NCBI RefSeq assembly: GCF_024362385.1
Contig: NZ_CP101466.1
Location: forward strand, 4,154,001 to 4,218,000
Origin: Arthrobacter sp. DNA4
GTDB lineage: Bacteria; Actinomycetota; Actinomycetes; Actinomycetales; Micrococcaceae
Direction: 5' to 3'
Length of the DNA: 64,000 nucleotides
Shown here: positions 25,514 through 33,224 of the stretch, in pieces
Numbering within the stretch: position 1 is the first letter of the stretch
Layout: each line of letters begins with the position of its first letter
Program-made: the position numbers and the translations under genes
Notes under the pieces: model-generated
Databases searched by the model: none
What the model saw: only the letters and a program-made list of their open reading frames with translations
What the model was told of the DNA's origin: nothing

Positions 25514-26695
25514 ATGGACCCGTTGGCCCAGACCCTCGTTGAACTGGGGGCCGTTGTATTCTGCCTCGGCCTCCTGGCCAGGCTGGCCGGACGGATCGGC
25601 ATGTCCCCCATCCCCTTCTACCTGCTCGGAGGGCTGGCTTTCGGGGCCGGCGGCATCATCAAGCTTGAAGGCATGCACGAGTTCGCACATCTCTCCGGGG
25701 AGATCGGCGTCATCCTCCTGCTGCTTATGCTCGGGCTGGAATATACGGCCGCAGAGCTCTTCACCGGCCTGCGCCGCTCCTGGCAGGCAGGCGTCCTCGA
25801 CCTCGTCCTGAACTTCCTGCCCGGCGCCGCGCTTGCCCTGCTCCTGGGGTGGGGCGGGGTGGGGGCCATGGTCATGGGCGGCGTCACTTACATATCCTCG
25901 TCAGGCATCGCCGCCAAGGTCATCACGGACCTTGGCCGGCTGGGCAACCGGGAAACCCCCGTGGTGTTGTCCATCCTGGTGTTCGAGGACCTGGCCATGG
26001 CCGTGTACCTGCCCATCCTCACGGCCACGCTCGCGGGCGTCAGTTTCCTCGGCGGCCTCACCACGGTGGGGATCGCCCTGGCCGTGGTCAGCATGGTCCT
26101 CATGGTCGCCCTGCGGCACGGGCACCATGTTTCCAAGGCGGTGCACAGCGAGAACTCCGAGGTCTTCCTGCTGAATGTCCTCGGGGCAGCCCTGCTGGTG
26201 GCGGGCGCAGCGTCCGCCATGCAGGTTTCCGCCGCGGTTGGTGCCTTCATGCTGGGGATCGCCATCTCAGGTTCCACCGCCCACAACGCCACCCGCATCC
26301 TCGAACCGCTGCGGGACCTGTTCGCAGCCATCTTCTTCGTGGCGTTCGGGCTCAACACGGACCCCTCATCCATCCCGCCGGTCCTGGGCTGGGCCCTGGT
26401 CCTGGCCGTGGCCACCGCGGCAACCAAGATGCTGACCGGAATCTGGGCGGCCAAGCAGGCCGGGATTGCCCGGCCCGGGCGCTTCCGCGCCGGCGCCGCC
26501 CTGGTGGCCCGCGGCGAATTCTCCATCGTGATCGCGGGCCTGGCTGTCGCTTCGGGAGCGGTCCCGCATCAGCTCGCGGCCCTCGCCACCGCCTACGTGC
26601 TGCTGATGGCGGTGATGGGGCCGCTGGCCGCACGCTACGTGGAACCGCTGGCCAAGCCGTTCATCCGGAGGCCGGCGGTCGCACCCCAGCTCTAG
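25514..26695 (+). CDS. CPA2 cation:proton antiporter (KhtU/KefB-like)
   Basis: 393 aa from ATG 25514. About 12 membrane helices. The CPA2 signature includes MSPIPFYLLGGLAFG, LLLLMLGLEYTAAELF and the unwound-helix segment TYISSSGIAAKVITDLG. RGEFSIVIAGLA is the late conserved block (GEF). It probably exports K+ (or Na+) in exchange for H+ when activated by the upstream KhtT-like subunit. No cytoplasmic NAD-binding RCK-N domain is attached, consistent with a separate regulator. Confidence 0.9.
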   Translation: MDPLAQTLVELGAVVFCLGLLARLAGRIGMSPIPFYLLGGLAFGAGGIIKLEGMHEFAHLSGEIGVILLLLMLGLEYTAAELFTGLRRSWQAGVLDLVLNFLPGAALALLLGWGGVGAMVMGGVTYISSSGIAAKVITDLGRLGNRETPVVLSILVFEDLAMAVYLPILTATLAGVSFLGGLTTVGIALAVVSMVLMVALRHGHHVSKAVHSENSEVFLLNVLGAALLVAGAASAMQVSAAVGAFMLGIAISGSTAHNATRILEPLRDLFAAIFFVAFGLNTDPSSIPPVLGWALVLAVATAATKMLTGIWAAKQAGIARPGRFRAGAALVARGEFSIVIAGLAVASGAVPHQLAALATAYVLLMAVMGPLAARYVEPLAKPFIRRPAVAPQL

Positions 26696-26739
26696 CGTTC
26701 CCGGCCCGACTGGTGGCCGGCGGCCGGTCACAGGTGCTG

Positions 26740-27315
26740 CTAGATACTGGTGCGGTGGAAATTCAGGTGGCTGCGGCTGGCGGTGGGACCGCGCTGGCCC
26801 TGGTACCGGTTGCCGTACTCCCCCTGGCCGTACGGGAACTCCGCGGCCGAGCTTAGCCGGAAGAAGCAGAGCTGGCCGATCTTCATACCGGGCCACAGCT
26901 TGATGGGCAGGGTGGCCATGTTGGACAGTTCGAGGGTGACGTGGCCGGAAAAACCGGGGTCGATGAAGCCTGCGGTGGAGTGCGTCAGCAGGCCAAGCCG
27001 GCCCAGGGATGACTTGCCTTCCAGCCGGGCCGCAATGTCATCGGGCAGCGTCACGGTCTCGTAGGTCGACCCCAGGACGAACTCGCCCGGGTGCAGGATA
27101 AAGGCCTCGTCCTGCTCCACTTCCACCAGCCGGGTCAGCTCGGGCTGCTCCTGCGCGGGATCGATGTGCGCGTACTTGTGGTTGTCGAACAACCGGAAGA
27201 ATTTGTCGATCCGGACATCCACGGACGACGGCTGGACCATCGCCGGATCAAACGGTTCCAGCACGATCCGCTGGGAATCAATTTCGGCACGAATGTCGCG
27301 GTCAGAGATCAGCAC
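26740..27315 (-). CDS. dcd: dCTP deaminase (possibly bifunctional, also dUTPase)
   Basis: 191 aa. [12 protein letters not shown] is the N-terminal signature, followed by [22 protein letters not shown], and [27 protein letters not shown], the catalytic core. Makes dUMP precursors from dCTP. The length matches the Mycobacterium tuberculosis type, which forms dUMP directly by a linked dUTPase step. Sequence features alone do not settle which form this is. The C-terminus is basic ([12 protein letters not shown]). It converges on the KhtU-like gene. The 44-bp gap has a CCGGCC/GGCCGG hairpin at 26706-26725 that may end transcription. Confidence 0.93.
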   Translation of the reverse strand: MLISDRDIRAEIDSQRIVLEPFDPAMVQPSSVDVRIDKFFRLFDNHKYAHIDPAQEQPELTRLVEVEQDEAFILHPGEFVLGSTYETVTLPDDIAARLEGKSSLGRLGLLTHSTAGFIDPGFSGHVTLELSNMATLPIKLWPGMKIGQLCFFRLSSAAEFPYGQGEYGNRYQGQRGPTASRSHLNFHRTSI

Positions 27316-27445
27316 CGTCCCAAATTACCGTATCGGTTATCCACAAGAGCACTTTCCCGTTGTTGCTGTGGCCTCGTGGGGCTAATGTTGCGAATGAAAG
27401 CCGCCGGAATGGTCTCCCGGATGGCATAACAGAGCTGGGGATGTT

Positions 27446-29167
27446 GTGAATAAATTAGTGGCACCGTCTTTTCTTGGCGTGCTCTGTGCGTTGGCGCTGG
27501 TCTCGTCGTCCGCGTCCGCACCTCCTGTGCCCGCGCCCCTCAACCACGCGGGAGCAGCGAGCATCTCGCTGGCAGCGCCCCTGGTGCGCGGCGCCGGCAT
27601 GACCAGTAAGGACGACGGCTCCGCCGGCAGCCTCACCCCTGCCGTCGACCCGGATATCCGGGCGGCGTCGCCCGCGCCGGAGGCCACCCCTGCACCCGCC
27701 CCCACGTCCACGCCCGCGGCAGCTCCTTCCACAGTGGCGGTCCAACCCGCAACGGAAACGGCACTACCACCGGCCCCGGCTTTACCATCCACCGAAGCCG
27801 CACCCCAGACCGTTTCCATCCCGCCGCTCTGGGCACCGGACCAGGAACTGGCATCGCCGTCCGCCCCATCCGCGGCTGCCGACCCTGCCGCCACACGTAC
27901 GTCCACGCAAGCCCTGGTCCCGGACAGCAACTCCTCCGCCATCCTTACCCTCTTCACCAAAATCAACGAGTACCGCGTGGCCAACGGCCTGAACAAGGTG
28001 AAGTACCACCCCACCGTGGCCGGGTTGTCGCAGGAGTGGTCGGACAACATTGCCACCCGTGAGGTGATCGAGCACCGGGCCAGTTTCTGGACCGACCCCC
28101 GCGCGATGAGCCCCAACAACGGCGCCGGTGAGATCATCGCCATCCGCACCGACCGGGACGCAGCCCAGCTCGTGGAATGGTGGAAGGGATCACCCGGCCA
28201 CAACGCCATGCTCCTGGACCCGCGCTTCAACGTGATGGGCGCAGGGGTCTCCTACACCAACTCCACCTACCAGATCTGGGGTGTGGTGAACTTCTTCGGC
28301 TACACCACACTGCCGGCGGGCACCCTCGATTCACCCGGCGGTGCTTCATCGGGAGGATCGCTCCCGGCACCGCCGCCAAGCCTGTGCGACGCACCCGTCA
28401 AGCACATGCCGCCCACCCTCAACCTCGCCGCTGCGGCAATCACCGGTCCGGCCGACCTCGTGTCTGTCGACTCCGCGGGACAGCTGCTGGACCGCGCCTC
28501 CACCGGGCCCCGCACCTACGCCGCGGCCAGGGTAATCGGCGCAGGCTTTAGCGGAGCCAAGGAAGTCTTCGTCACCGACTGGGACCGCGATGGCACTTTC
28601 GACGTCCTGACCCAGTGGGCCAGTGGCAACCTGACCCTGCACCGGGGCATCGCGAGTGGTGGGTTCCAGGCGCCCATCACCCTTGGCGTGGGCGGTTGGG
28701 ACACCTTGACCCTGGCGGTGGGAGGCTGGTGCGTCCACAACCGGATGCCGCAGATCCTGGCCCTGGACGGTGCCGGAAACCTGTACCTATACGGCAACAA
28801 GGGCACCGGGGATATTGCTGAGCGCGTCACGGTTGCCACGGGTGTCTACGCATCCAGGCTGTCCATGGTGGACTACGACGGTGACGGCTTCCAGGACATC
28901 CTGGGGCTGAGGGCCGACGGCACCGTGCAGCTCTACCGCGGACTGGGCAGCACCGCGCTCCGCGCAGAAACGCGGGCCACCGTCGCCACCGGCTGGACGG
29001 ACGTCACGGGAATCCGGGCGCTGCTGAACGCCACCGGACTGAACTCCAGGGGTGTTGCGATCCGCCGGGCCAACGACACCGTGCAGTACTGGGACCTGGG
29101 CTCCGGAAGCCTCGCGACGCCGTCGACCATTGCCGGACCATGGACCGGGCAGCGGCTGGCACAGTGA
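27446..29167 (+). CDS. Secreted CAP-domain protein with FG-GAP/VCBS-like repeats
   Basis: 573 aa, GTG start. A signal peptide occupies about 1-30 (LVAPSFLGVLCALALVSSSASA). A Pro/Ala/Thr-rich linker fills 60-150. A CAP (SCP/PR-1) domain lies near 165-300: INEYRVANGLNKVKYHP, SQEWSDNIATREVIEHR, SPGHNAMLLDPRFNVMGAG. Residues about 340-570 contain FG-GAP-like Ca2+ repeats (VTDWDRDGTFDVLTQWASGN, and VDYDGDGFQDILGLRADGTV). A linker Cys pair may form a disulfide. Exported, perhaps wall-linked; the substrate or partner is unknown. It stands alone, with an SRPBCC gene converging on it. Confidence 0.85.
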   Translation: MNKLVAPSFLGVLCALALVSSSASAPPVPAPLNHAGAASISLAAPLVRGAGMTSKDDGSAGSLTPAVDPDIRAASPAPEATPAPAPTSTPAAAPSTVAVQPATETALPPAPALPSTEAAPQTVSIPPLWAPDQELASPSAPSAAADPAATRTSTQALVPDSNSSAILTLFTKINEYRVANGLNKVKYHPTVAGLSQEWSDNIATREVIEHRASFWTDPRAMSPNNGAGEIIAIRTDRDAAQLVEWWKGSPGHNAMLLDPRFNVMGAGVSYTNSTYQIWGVVNFFGYTTLPAGTLDSPGGASSGGSLPAPPPSLCDAPVKHMPPTLNLAAAAITGPADLVSVDSAGQLLDRASTGPRTYAAARVIGAGFSGAKEVFVTDWDRDGTFDVLTQWASGNLTLHRGIASGGFQAPITLGVGGWDTLTLAVGGWCVHNRMPQILALDGAGNLYLYGNKGTGDIAERVTVATGVYASRLSMVDYDGDGFQDILGLRADGTVQLYRGLGSTALRAETRATVATGWTDVTGIRALLNATGLNSRGVAIRRANDTVQYWDLGSGSLATPSTIAGPWTGQRLAQ

Positions 29168-29179
29168 TCCCGGATTGAG

Positions 29180-29641
29180 TCAGAGGGCCGGCTGGAGCTC
29201 CAGCACGTTCTTCAGCCGGTCCAGCTGGGCCACGTCGGAACTGACCCGGCGCTGGAGCATCCCGTTAAAGAAGGTCCACCGGCTGAGGAACCCGAACCGT
29301 CCCTCGCGTTTGGCTTCCATGGCAAACCGGACCCTGGTGCCGGCGTCTTCGCTGCTGAGGTAGTAGCCGCCCCAGCGGGTGGCAGGGCCGGAAACCACGT
29401 GGAACTGGATTTCGGCTCCGGGCCGCACATTGGTGATCTCCAGGTCCGCGGGGATGCTCAGCCCGGAGCGTCCGGCGACCATCTTCCGGTACACCGCGCC
29501 CTTGGCTTCGGCCGGGCCCTGCACGAGCTTCACGCTGCGGACGTCGCTGCGCCAGGCGGGAAGATTGGTGGCATCAACGAGGTACTGGTACACGGCCATG
29601 GCGTCGCGTTCTATGAGGACCTCGTGCTCTGCGATTGCCAT
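29180..29641 (-). CDS. SRPBCC family protein (START-like fold)
   Basis: 153 aa. The start at 29641 (MAIAEHEVLIERDAMAVYQYL) is chosen because AGGAATTT precedes it and the domain begins here. The frame extends back to 29749 without ribosome site. The sequence has a SRPBCC pattern: an N-terminal strand EVLIERDA, WRSDVRSVKLVQGP, and a later hydrophobic pocket strand GGYYLSSEDAGTRVRFAME. Such small cup-shaped proteins bind lipids or polyketides; the ligand is unknown. It converges tail-to-tail with the CAP protein, with 12 bases between. Confidence 0.82.
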   Translation of the reverse strand: MAIAEHEVLIERDAMAVYQYLVDATNLPAWRSDVRSVKLVQGPAEAKGAVYRKMVAGRSGLSIPADLEITNVRPGAEIQFHVVSGPATRWGGYYLSSEDAGTRVRFAMEAKREGRFGFLSRWTFFNGMLQRRVSSDVAQLDRLKNVLELQPAL

Positions 29642-29881
29642 GAAGAAATTCCTGTGGTTGACGTCGGCTGCCGCAATAGCTGCCTCCCCCAAAGCGGCCG
29701 CTACCCGGATCAGGTTAGCCACCGCCCAGCACCCAGACCTAGCCGGCACCGCCGACGTTATTGAAGAGTTACTGGATGACGTCCAGTGTTGCAGGACACG
29801 GCAGCGGCCGCCGGTCCGGGTTGGCGGGAAGCCCGCAGATCTGCGCTAAGCTAAGGTCTGCCCCGCGCGAGCGCCGGCACT

Positions 29882-29952
29882 GCGGCTGTAGCTCAATGGT
29901 AGAGCGCTAGCTTCCCAAGCTTGATACGCGGGTTCGATTCCCGTCAGCCGCT
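29882..29952 (+). tRNA. tRNA-Gly (anticodon CCC)
   Basis: Cloverleaf of 71 bases. The acceptor GCGGCTG/CAGCCGC is a perfect 7-bp match. The D-arm is GCTC-AATGGTA-GAGC. The anticodon arm is CTAGC-TTCCCAA-GCTTG, giving anticodon CCC, with one mismatch in the stem. The T-arm is GCGGG-TTCGATT-CCCGT. The discriminator is T. No CCA is encoded. Confidence 0.95.
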
Positions 29953-30047
29953 CTTTCCGCTCCTCCAGCTGAACACGCCCGGAGGCATCCCCCAAGGTGT
30001 ATGGTCTGCAGTAAGGAACCTTTTGCGGTTCCGCTACAGGAGCAATC

Positions 30048-30188
30048 ATGGCTGATAAGTCACCGCGTCAAACGGCATCAAAAAAGTCCGGAAAGTCCAT
30101 CAAGGAAAAGCGCGCCGACAAGAGGGCCGCATCCGCCCCTGCCGGTTCCTTGGACGTCACGCCCACCAAAGCGGCGAAGAAGAAGTAA
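30048..30188 (+). CDS. 46-aa Lys/Arg-rich small protein
   Basis: Start ATG 30048 with ACAGGAG at good distance. Peptide begins MADKSPRQTASKKSGKSIKE and ends with AAKKK. Strongly basic, with no membrane helix. It resembles small basic actinobacterial proteins of unknown role that begin MADKSPRQ. A nucleic-acid-binding or ribosome-associated role would suit its charge but is not shown. A compact, strong terminator follows at 30220-30255, so it is a short independent transcript. Confidence 0.7.
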   Translation: MADKSPRQTASKKSGKSIKEKRADKRAASAPAGSLDVTPTKAAKKK

Positions 30189-30219
30189 ACCAGCACCAGG
30201 AACCTGCTGGGCCCAAGTA

Positions 30220-30255
30220 CAAGACCCCGTCATCGAGACCGATGGCGGGGTCTTG
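30220..30255. terminator. Bidirectional intrinsic terminator
   Basis: CAAGACCCCG at 30220-30229 and CGGGGTCTTG at 30246-30255 form a perfect 10-bp stem. A CATCG/CGATG inner stem extends it. It is followed by TTTC. It lies between the small basic gene and the convergent MFS gene ending at 30291. Confidence 0.85.
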
Positions 30256-30290
30256 TTTCGCGCCTGGGAGGAGCCCAGCGGGCACGCTCC

Positions 30291-31670
30291 CTAGGCTCCT
30301 GCCTGCCGGTTGACGATTCTCAACGGCAGGCGGTCCTTCATGTCCATCCTGACCGTCAGGCCACCCTTCCGCGCCAGGATGGCGGCTACGGTCAGGGCGG
30401 CCAGTGCAGGGACACCGCCGGATACCAGCAGGGCCACATGCGGATCGGCGTGTTCGGCAATCCACCCCAGCATGGGCCCGCCCAGCGCCTGGCCGCCGAT
30501 GAGCACCATGATGTACAGGCTCATCACCCGCCCGCGGATCCCCATGTTGGAGCTGACCTGCACCAGCTGGTTGGAGCCGGTGAGGAACATGAGGCACCAG
30601 AAGCCGGACAGCACCATGACCACCCCAAACCAGACCATGGAGGGTGCGAGGACGGCCAGGCAGAGCATCAGGCCATACATTCCGGCGCAGAACACCACTG
30701 ACCGCAGGCGCAGTTGCCGGCGGCGGGTGGAGGCCACGGCGCCGGACAGCGCGCCGAGTGCCACCAGCGCGTTGAGGAGCCCGTAGCCGCCGGCGCCTAT
30801 CTTGAATACGTGGTCCGCGAAGGCAGCAAGGAGCACCGGCAGGCTCATGGCAAAAACAGAGATGAAGCTTACCATCAGCCACGGCCAATAGATGGTGGGC
30901 TTGCTCAAGGCATAGCGGAGCCCCTCCCGGAGCATTCCCTTGGTCTTGGGGGTGGGAGCGTTGACGTACAGCTGGTCCTTCCGGAGGATCAGCAGCATCA
31001 CCACCGTGGAGCAGCAGGCAACGGCGTTGGCCGCGAAAGCCCAGCCGGCACCGACCGCCGTCAGGAGCAGGCCGGCAATGGCGGGACCGATCAGGCCGCC
31101 CAACTGGAACGTCGTGGAGTTCACGCTGATGGCGTTCCGCAGGTACCGGGGACCAACCAGCTCGTTGACGAACACCTGGCGCGCGGGCTGGTCAAGGACC
31201 GTCACCAGGCCCAGGACCAGGGCGATGGCGTAGACGTGCCACACCATGATGACGCCGGTGAGGGCAAGCGTGGCCAGCGTTGCAGCCAGCACGGCAGCCA
31301 TGCTTTGGCACAGGATGAGGATCTTCCGCTTGGCGAACCTGTCGGCGATCATGCCGCCCCAGGGACCCAGCAGCAGGGACGGCAGGAACTGCAGTGCCAC
31401 GGTCACGCCGACAGCCGTCACGGAACCGGAGAGCTGCAGCACCAGCCAGTCCTGCGCAATCCGCTGCATCCAGATGGCGATGACGGCGATGAAGTGTCCG
31501 GCGGCGAAGATCCGGAAGTTGGGCACCTTCAGCGAGATGAAGGTGTGCTTCCAGGGAAGCCGCTCCGCCACGACGGGGAGCGGCTGGGTCTGGTTGTCGG
31601 GCGGCGCTGAACCGGCCGCGTCGATGACTGGCTGGGAGACGGAAGCCGACGAAGGCGGAGGCGGTGCCAC
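30291..31670 (-). CDS. MFS transporter (EntS-like, MFS_3 type)
   Basis: 459 aa with an N-terminal disordered 40-residue part and 12 membrane helices. FAAGHFIAVIAIWMQRIAQDWLVLQLSG, GPWGGMIADRFAKRKILILCQ and the late RGRVMSLYIMVLIGGQALGGPMLGWIAEH are typical of enterobactin-exporter-like MFS proteins. The cargo is unknown; drugs or siderophores are usual guesses. It diverges from a LysR gene, and an operator-like repeat (31762-31778) sits between them. Confidence 0.88.
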   Translation of the reverse strand: MAPPPPSSASVSQPVIDAAGSAPPDNQTQPLPVVAERLPWKHTFISLKVPNFRIFAAGHFIAVIAIWMQRIAQDWLVLQLSGSVTAVGVTVALQFLPSLLLGPWGGMIADRFAKRKILILCQSMAAVLAATLATLALTGVIMVWHVYAIALVLGLVTVLDQPARQVFVNELVGPRYLRNAISVNSTTFQLGGLIGPAIAGLLLTAVGAGWAFAANAVACCSTVVMLLILRKDQLYVNAPTPKTKGMLREGLRYALSKPTIYWPWLMVSFISVFAMSLPVLLAAFADHVFKIGAGGYGLLNALVALGALSGAVASTRRRQLRLRSVVFCAGMYGLMLCLAVLAPSMVWFGVVMVLSGFWCLMFLTGSNQLVQVSSNMGIRGRVMSLYIMVLIGGQALGGPMLGWIAEHADPHVALLVSGGVPALAALTVAAILARKGGLTVRMDMKDRLPLRIVNRQAGA

Positions 31671-31761
31671 AGGAGTGTCCTCAAAATTGCGGGCGGTCTG
31701 GGATGTCCTTAACGCTAGGCTGGCCGAGGCGATTATGGAGGGGTATGGTCCCTATAACTCG

Positions 31762-31778
31762 TATTGCAAAACGCAATA
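31762..31778. promoter_or_regulatory. Inverted repeat between the MFS and LysR genes
   Basis: TATTGCAAAACGCAATA has 6-bp perfect arms around a 5-base centre and fits the T-N11-A pattern of LysR sites. It is located between the MFS start (31670) and the LysR start (31812), where such regulators usually bind. Inference only as to which protein binds. Confidence 0.5.
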
Positions 31779-31811
31779 GACAACCCAGCCGGAAGGACAC
31801 CGGGGACCGTT

Positions 31812-32666
31812 ATGTTCGAACCAGCACAGTTGCGCTCCTTCCTGGCGGTAGCGGACACCCTGAGCTTCACCAAGGCTGCTGAACGCCTGGGCCTGGCCCA
31901 GCCCACCATCAGCCAGCACATCCGCAAACTTGAAGCAGCCGCCAAGCGCACCCTGATCACCAGGGACACCCGCGACGTCAGGCTCACGGACAACGGCGAT
32001 GCGATGGCCGGTTTCGCCCGGAACATTCTGTCCGCGCACGACGCCGCCGCCCGCTATTTCTCGGGGTCGGCCATGCGCGGCCGGCTGCGGTTCGGAACCG
32101 CTGACGACCTCGCGATCACCGGGCTGCCCCGGATCCTGCGCGAGTTCCGGCAGATCTACCCGCAGATCAACCTCGAACTCACAGTGGGCCAAAGCGACCA
32201 GCTGTACCGAAAGCTCAACGCCGGCCAACTGGACCTCGTCTTCGTGAAGTGGGTGGCCGGGGCCAAAGACGGCACCGTGGTCCAGCACGATTCGTTTTCC
32301 TGGGTGGGCCTGGAACAAACGGTGATGGAACCGGGAACTCCCGTACCCCTGATTGCCTATCCCGCCCCCAGCCTCAGCCGAAAATTGGCCATCGATGCAC
32401 TGGAGGCCAACGGCAGGACGTGGCGGATCACGTGCACCACCCGGCAGATCAGCGGGGTCCTGGCAGCGGTCAGGGCGGGCATCGGCGTGGCCGTCATGCC
32501 CACGTCGCTGGTGCCCGAAGACCTGAAGATCATCACCCGGCGCTTCGATCTTCCCGCTGTGGGGGACGTTGACTTCACCCTGATCCGCAATCCGCTGGCC
32601 AATGCTGAGGTGATCGACGCCCTGACCCAGTCGATTGTCGGCAGGACCATTAACCGCCAAACTTAA
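31812..32666 (+). CDS. LysR-family transcriptional regulator
   Basis: 284 aa from the ATG 31812 (MFEPAQLRSFLAVADTLSFT). The frame is open from 31764, but the LysR HTH begins here. HTH residues about 18-40: TKAAERLGLAQPTISQHIRKLE. The effector domain (about 90-280) includes RLRFGTADDLAITGLPRILRE. Upstream, the inverted repeat at 31762-31778 and a divergent MFS exporter suggest it controls that transporter. The inducer is unknown. Confidence 0.9.
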   Translation: MFEPAQLRSFLAVADTLSFTKAAERLGLAQPTISQHIRKLEAAAKRTLITRDTRDVRLTDNGDAMAGFARNILSAHDAAARYFSGSAMRGRLRFGTADDLAITGLPRILREFRQIYPQINLELTVGQSDQLYRKLNAGQLDLVFVKWVAGAKDGTVVQHDSFSWVGLEQTVMEPGTPVPLIAYPAPSLSRKLAIDALEANGRTWRITCTTRQISGVLAAVRAGIGVAVMPTSLVPEDLKIITRRFDLPAVGDVDFTLIRNPLANAEVIDALTQSIVGRTINRQT

Positions 32667-32834
32667 CTCTCCCGCGGCTCAATTTCCAGCATTTAGGGGA
32701 GTTAGGGGGCCCGTGTCCATTGATAGGGGAAGTGGCATCACCTATGCTGGTTTTCCAAGGTCAAGCAGCAGGCCAGTTCACCGAAACAAGCGCGTATCCG
32801 CATGCCGGAAACCATCGCTTGGGACAGGCAGCCA

Positions 32835-33149
32835 ATGACGACAGCCAGGAACATCCACCCAGGATCTGCGCACGCACGCCCGTACTCCACCGTACGGCCG
32901 TCCACCCGCCAGAGCACGCTCGGAACCGGACACGCCTCCGTAGATTCCGGATACGTGGGGAAACCCACCTGCGACAAATGCCGTACGGACGAGTTCGTCT
33001 ACCTCGAGTCGTACATTCCGCCCACCTACCGGCGTGACGGAACGGTGGCCACCCTTGGCGAGGTGGCCTACACCTGCACCCGCTGCGAGGATTTCTCAGC
33101 CCACAGCGTCCCTGCCACCTGGACGCCGCCCGGCTGGTACCTGGGCTAG
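32835..33149 (+). CDS. Zinc-ribbon-like hypothetical protein, 104 aa
   Basis: The start at ATG 32835 is uncertain; 32802 is the alternative. CDKC near 49-52 and CTRC near 82-85 (two CxxC knuckles) suggest a Zn ribbon. A YIPPTYRRDGTVATLGEV loop lies between them. The N-terminal 40 residues are disordered (Ser/Thr/His-rich). No known family is recognised; similar small proteins exist in Arthrobacter. It is closed off by the very strong hairpin at 33159-33211, hence monocistronic. Confidence 0.7.
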   Translation: MTTARNIHPGSAHARPYSTVRPSTRQSTLGTGHASVDSGYVGKPTCDKCRTDEFVYLESYIPPTYRRDGTVATLGEVAYTCTRCEDFSAHSVPATWTPPGWYLG

Positions 33150-33158
33150 CGGACATAC

Positions 33159-33211
33159 AAAAGGTCCGGCGGTTGGGCTTGTGGAAGCAAGCTCAACCGC
33201 CGGACCTTTTT
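33159..33211. terminator. Strong bidirectional intrinsic terminator
   Basis: AAAAGGTCCGGCGGTTG is followed by GGCTTG, a short loop, CAAGC, TCAACCGCC and GGACCTTTTT. The stem is about 22 bp with one G-T wobble, flanked by A and T runs on the two sides. It lies between the zinc-ribbon gene and putA (which ends at 33225 on the minus strand). Confidence 0.92.
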
Positions 33212-33224
33212 GTGCCCGCAGGCG

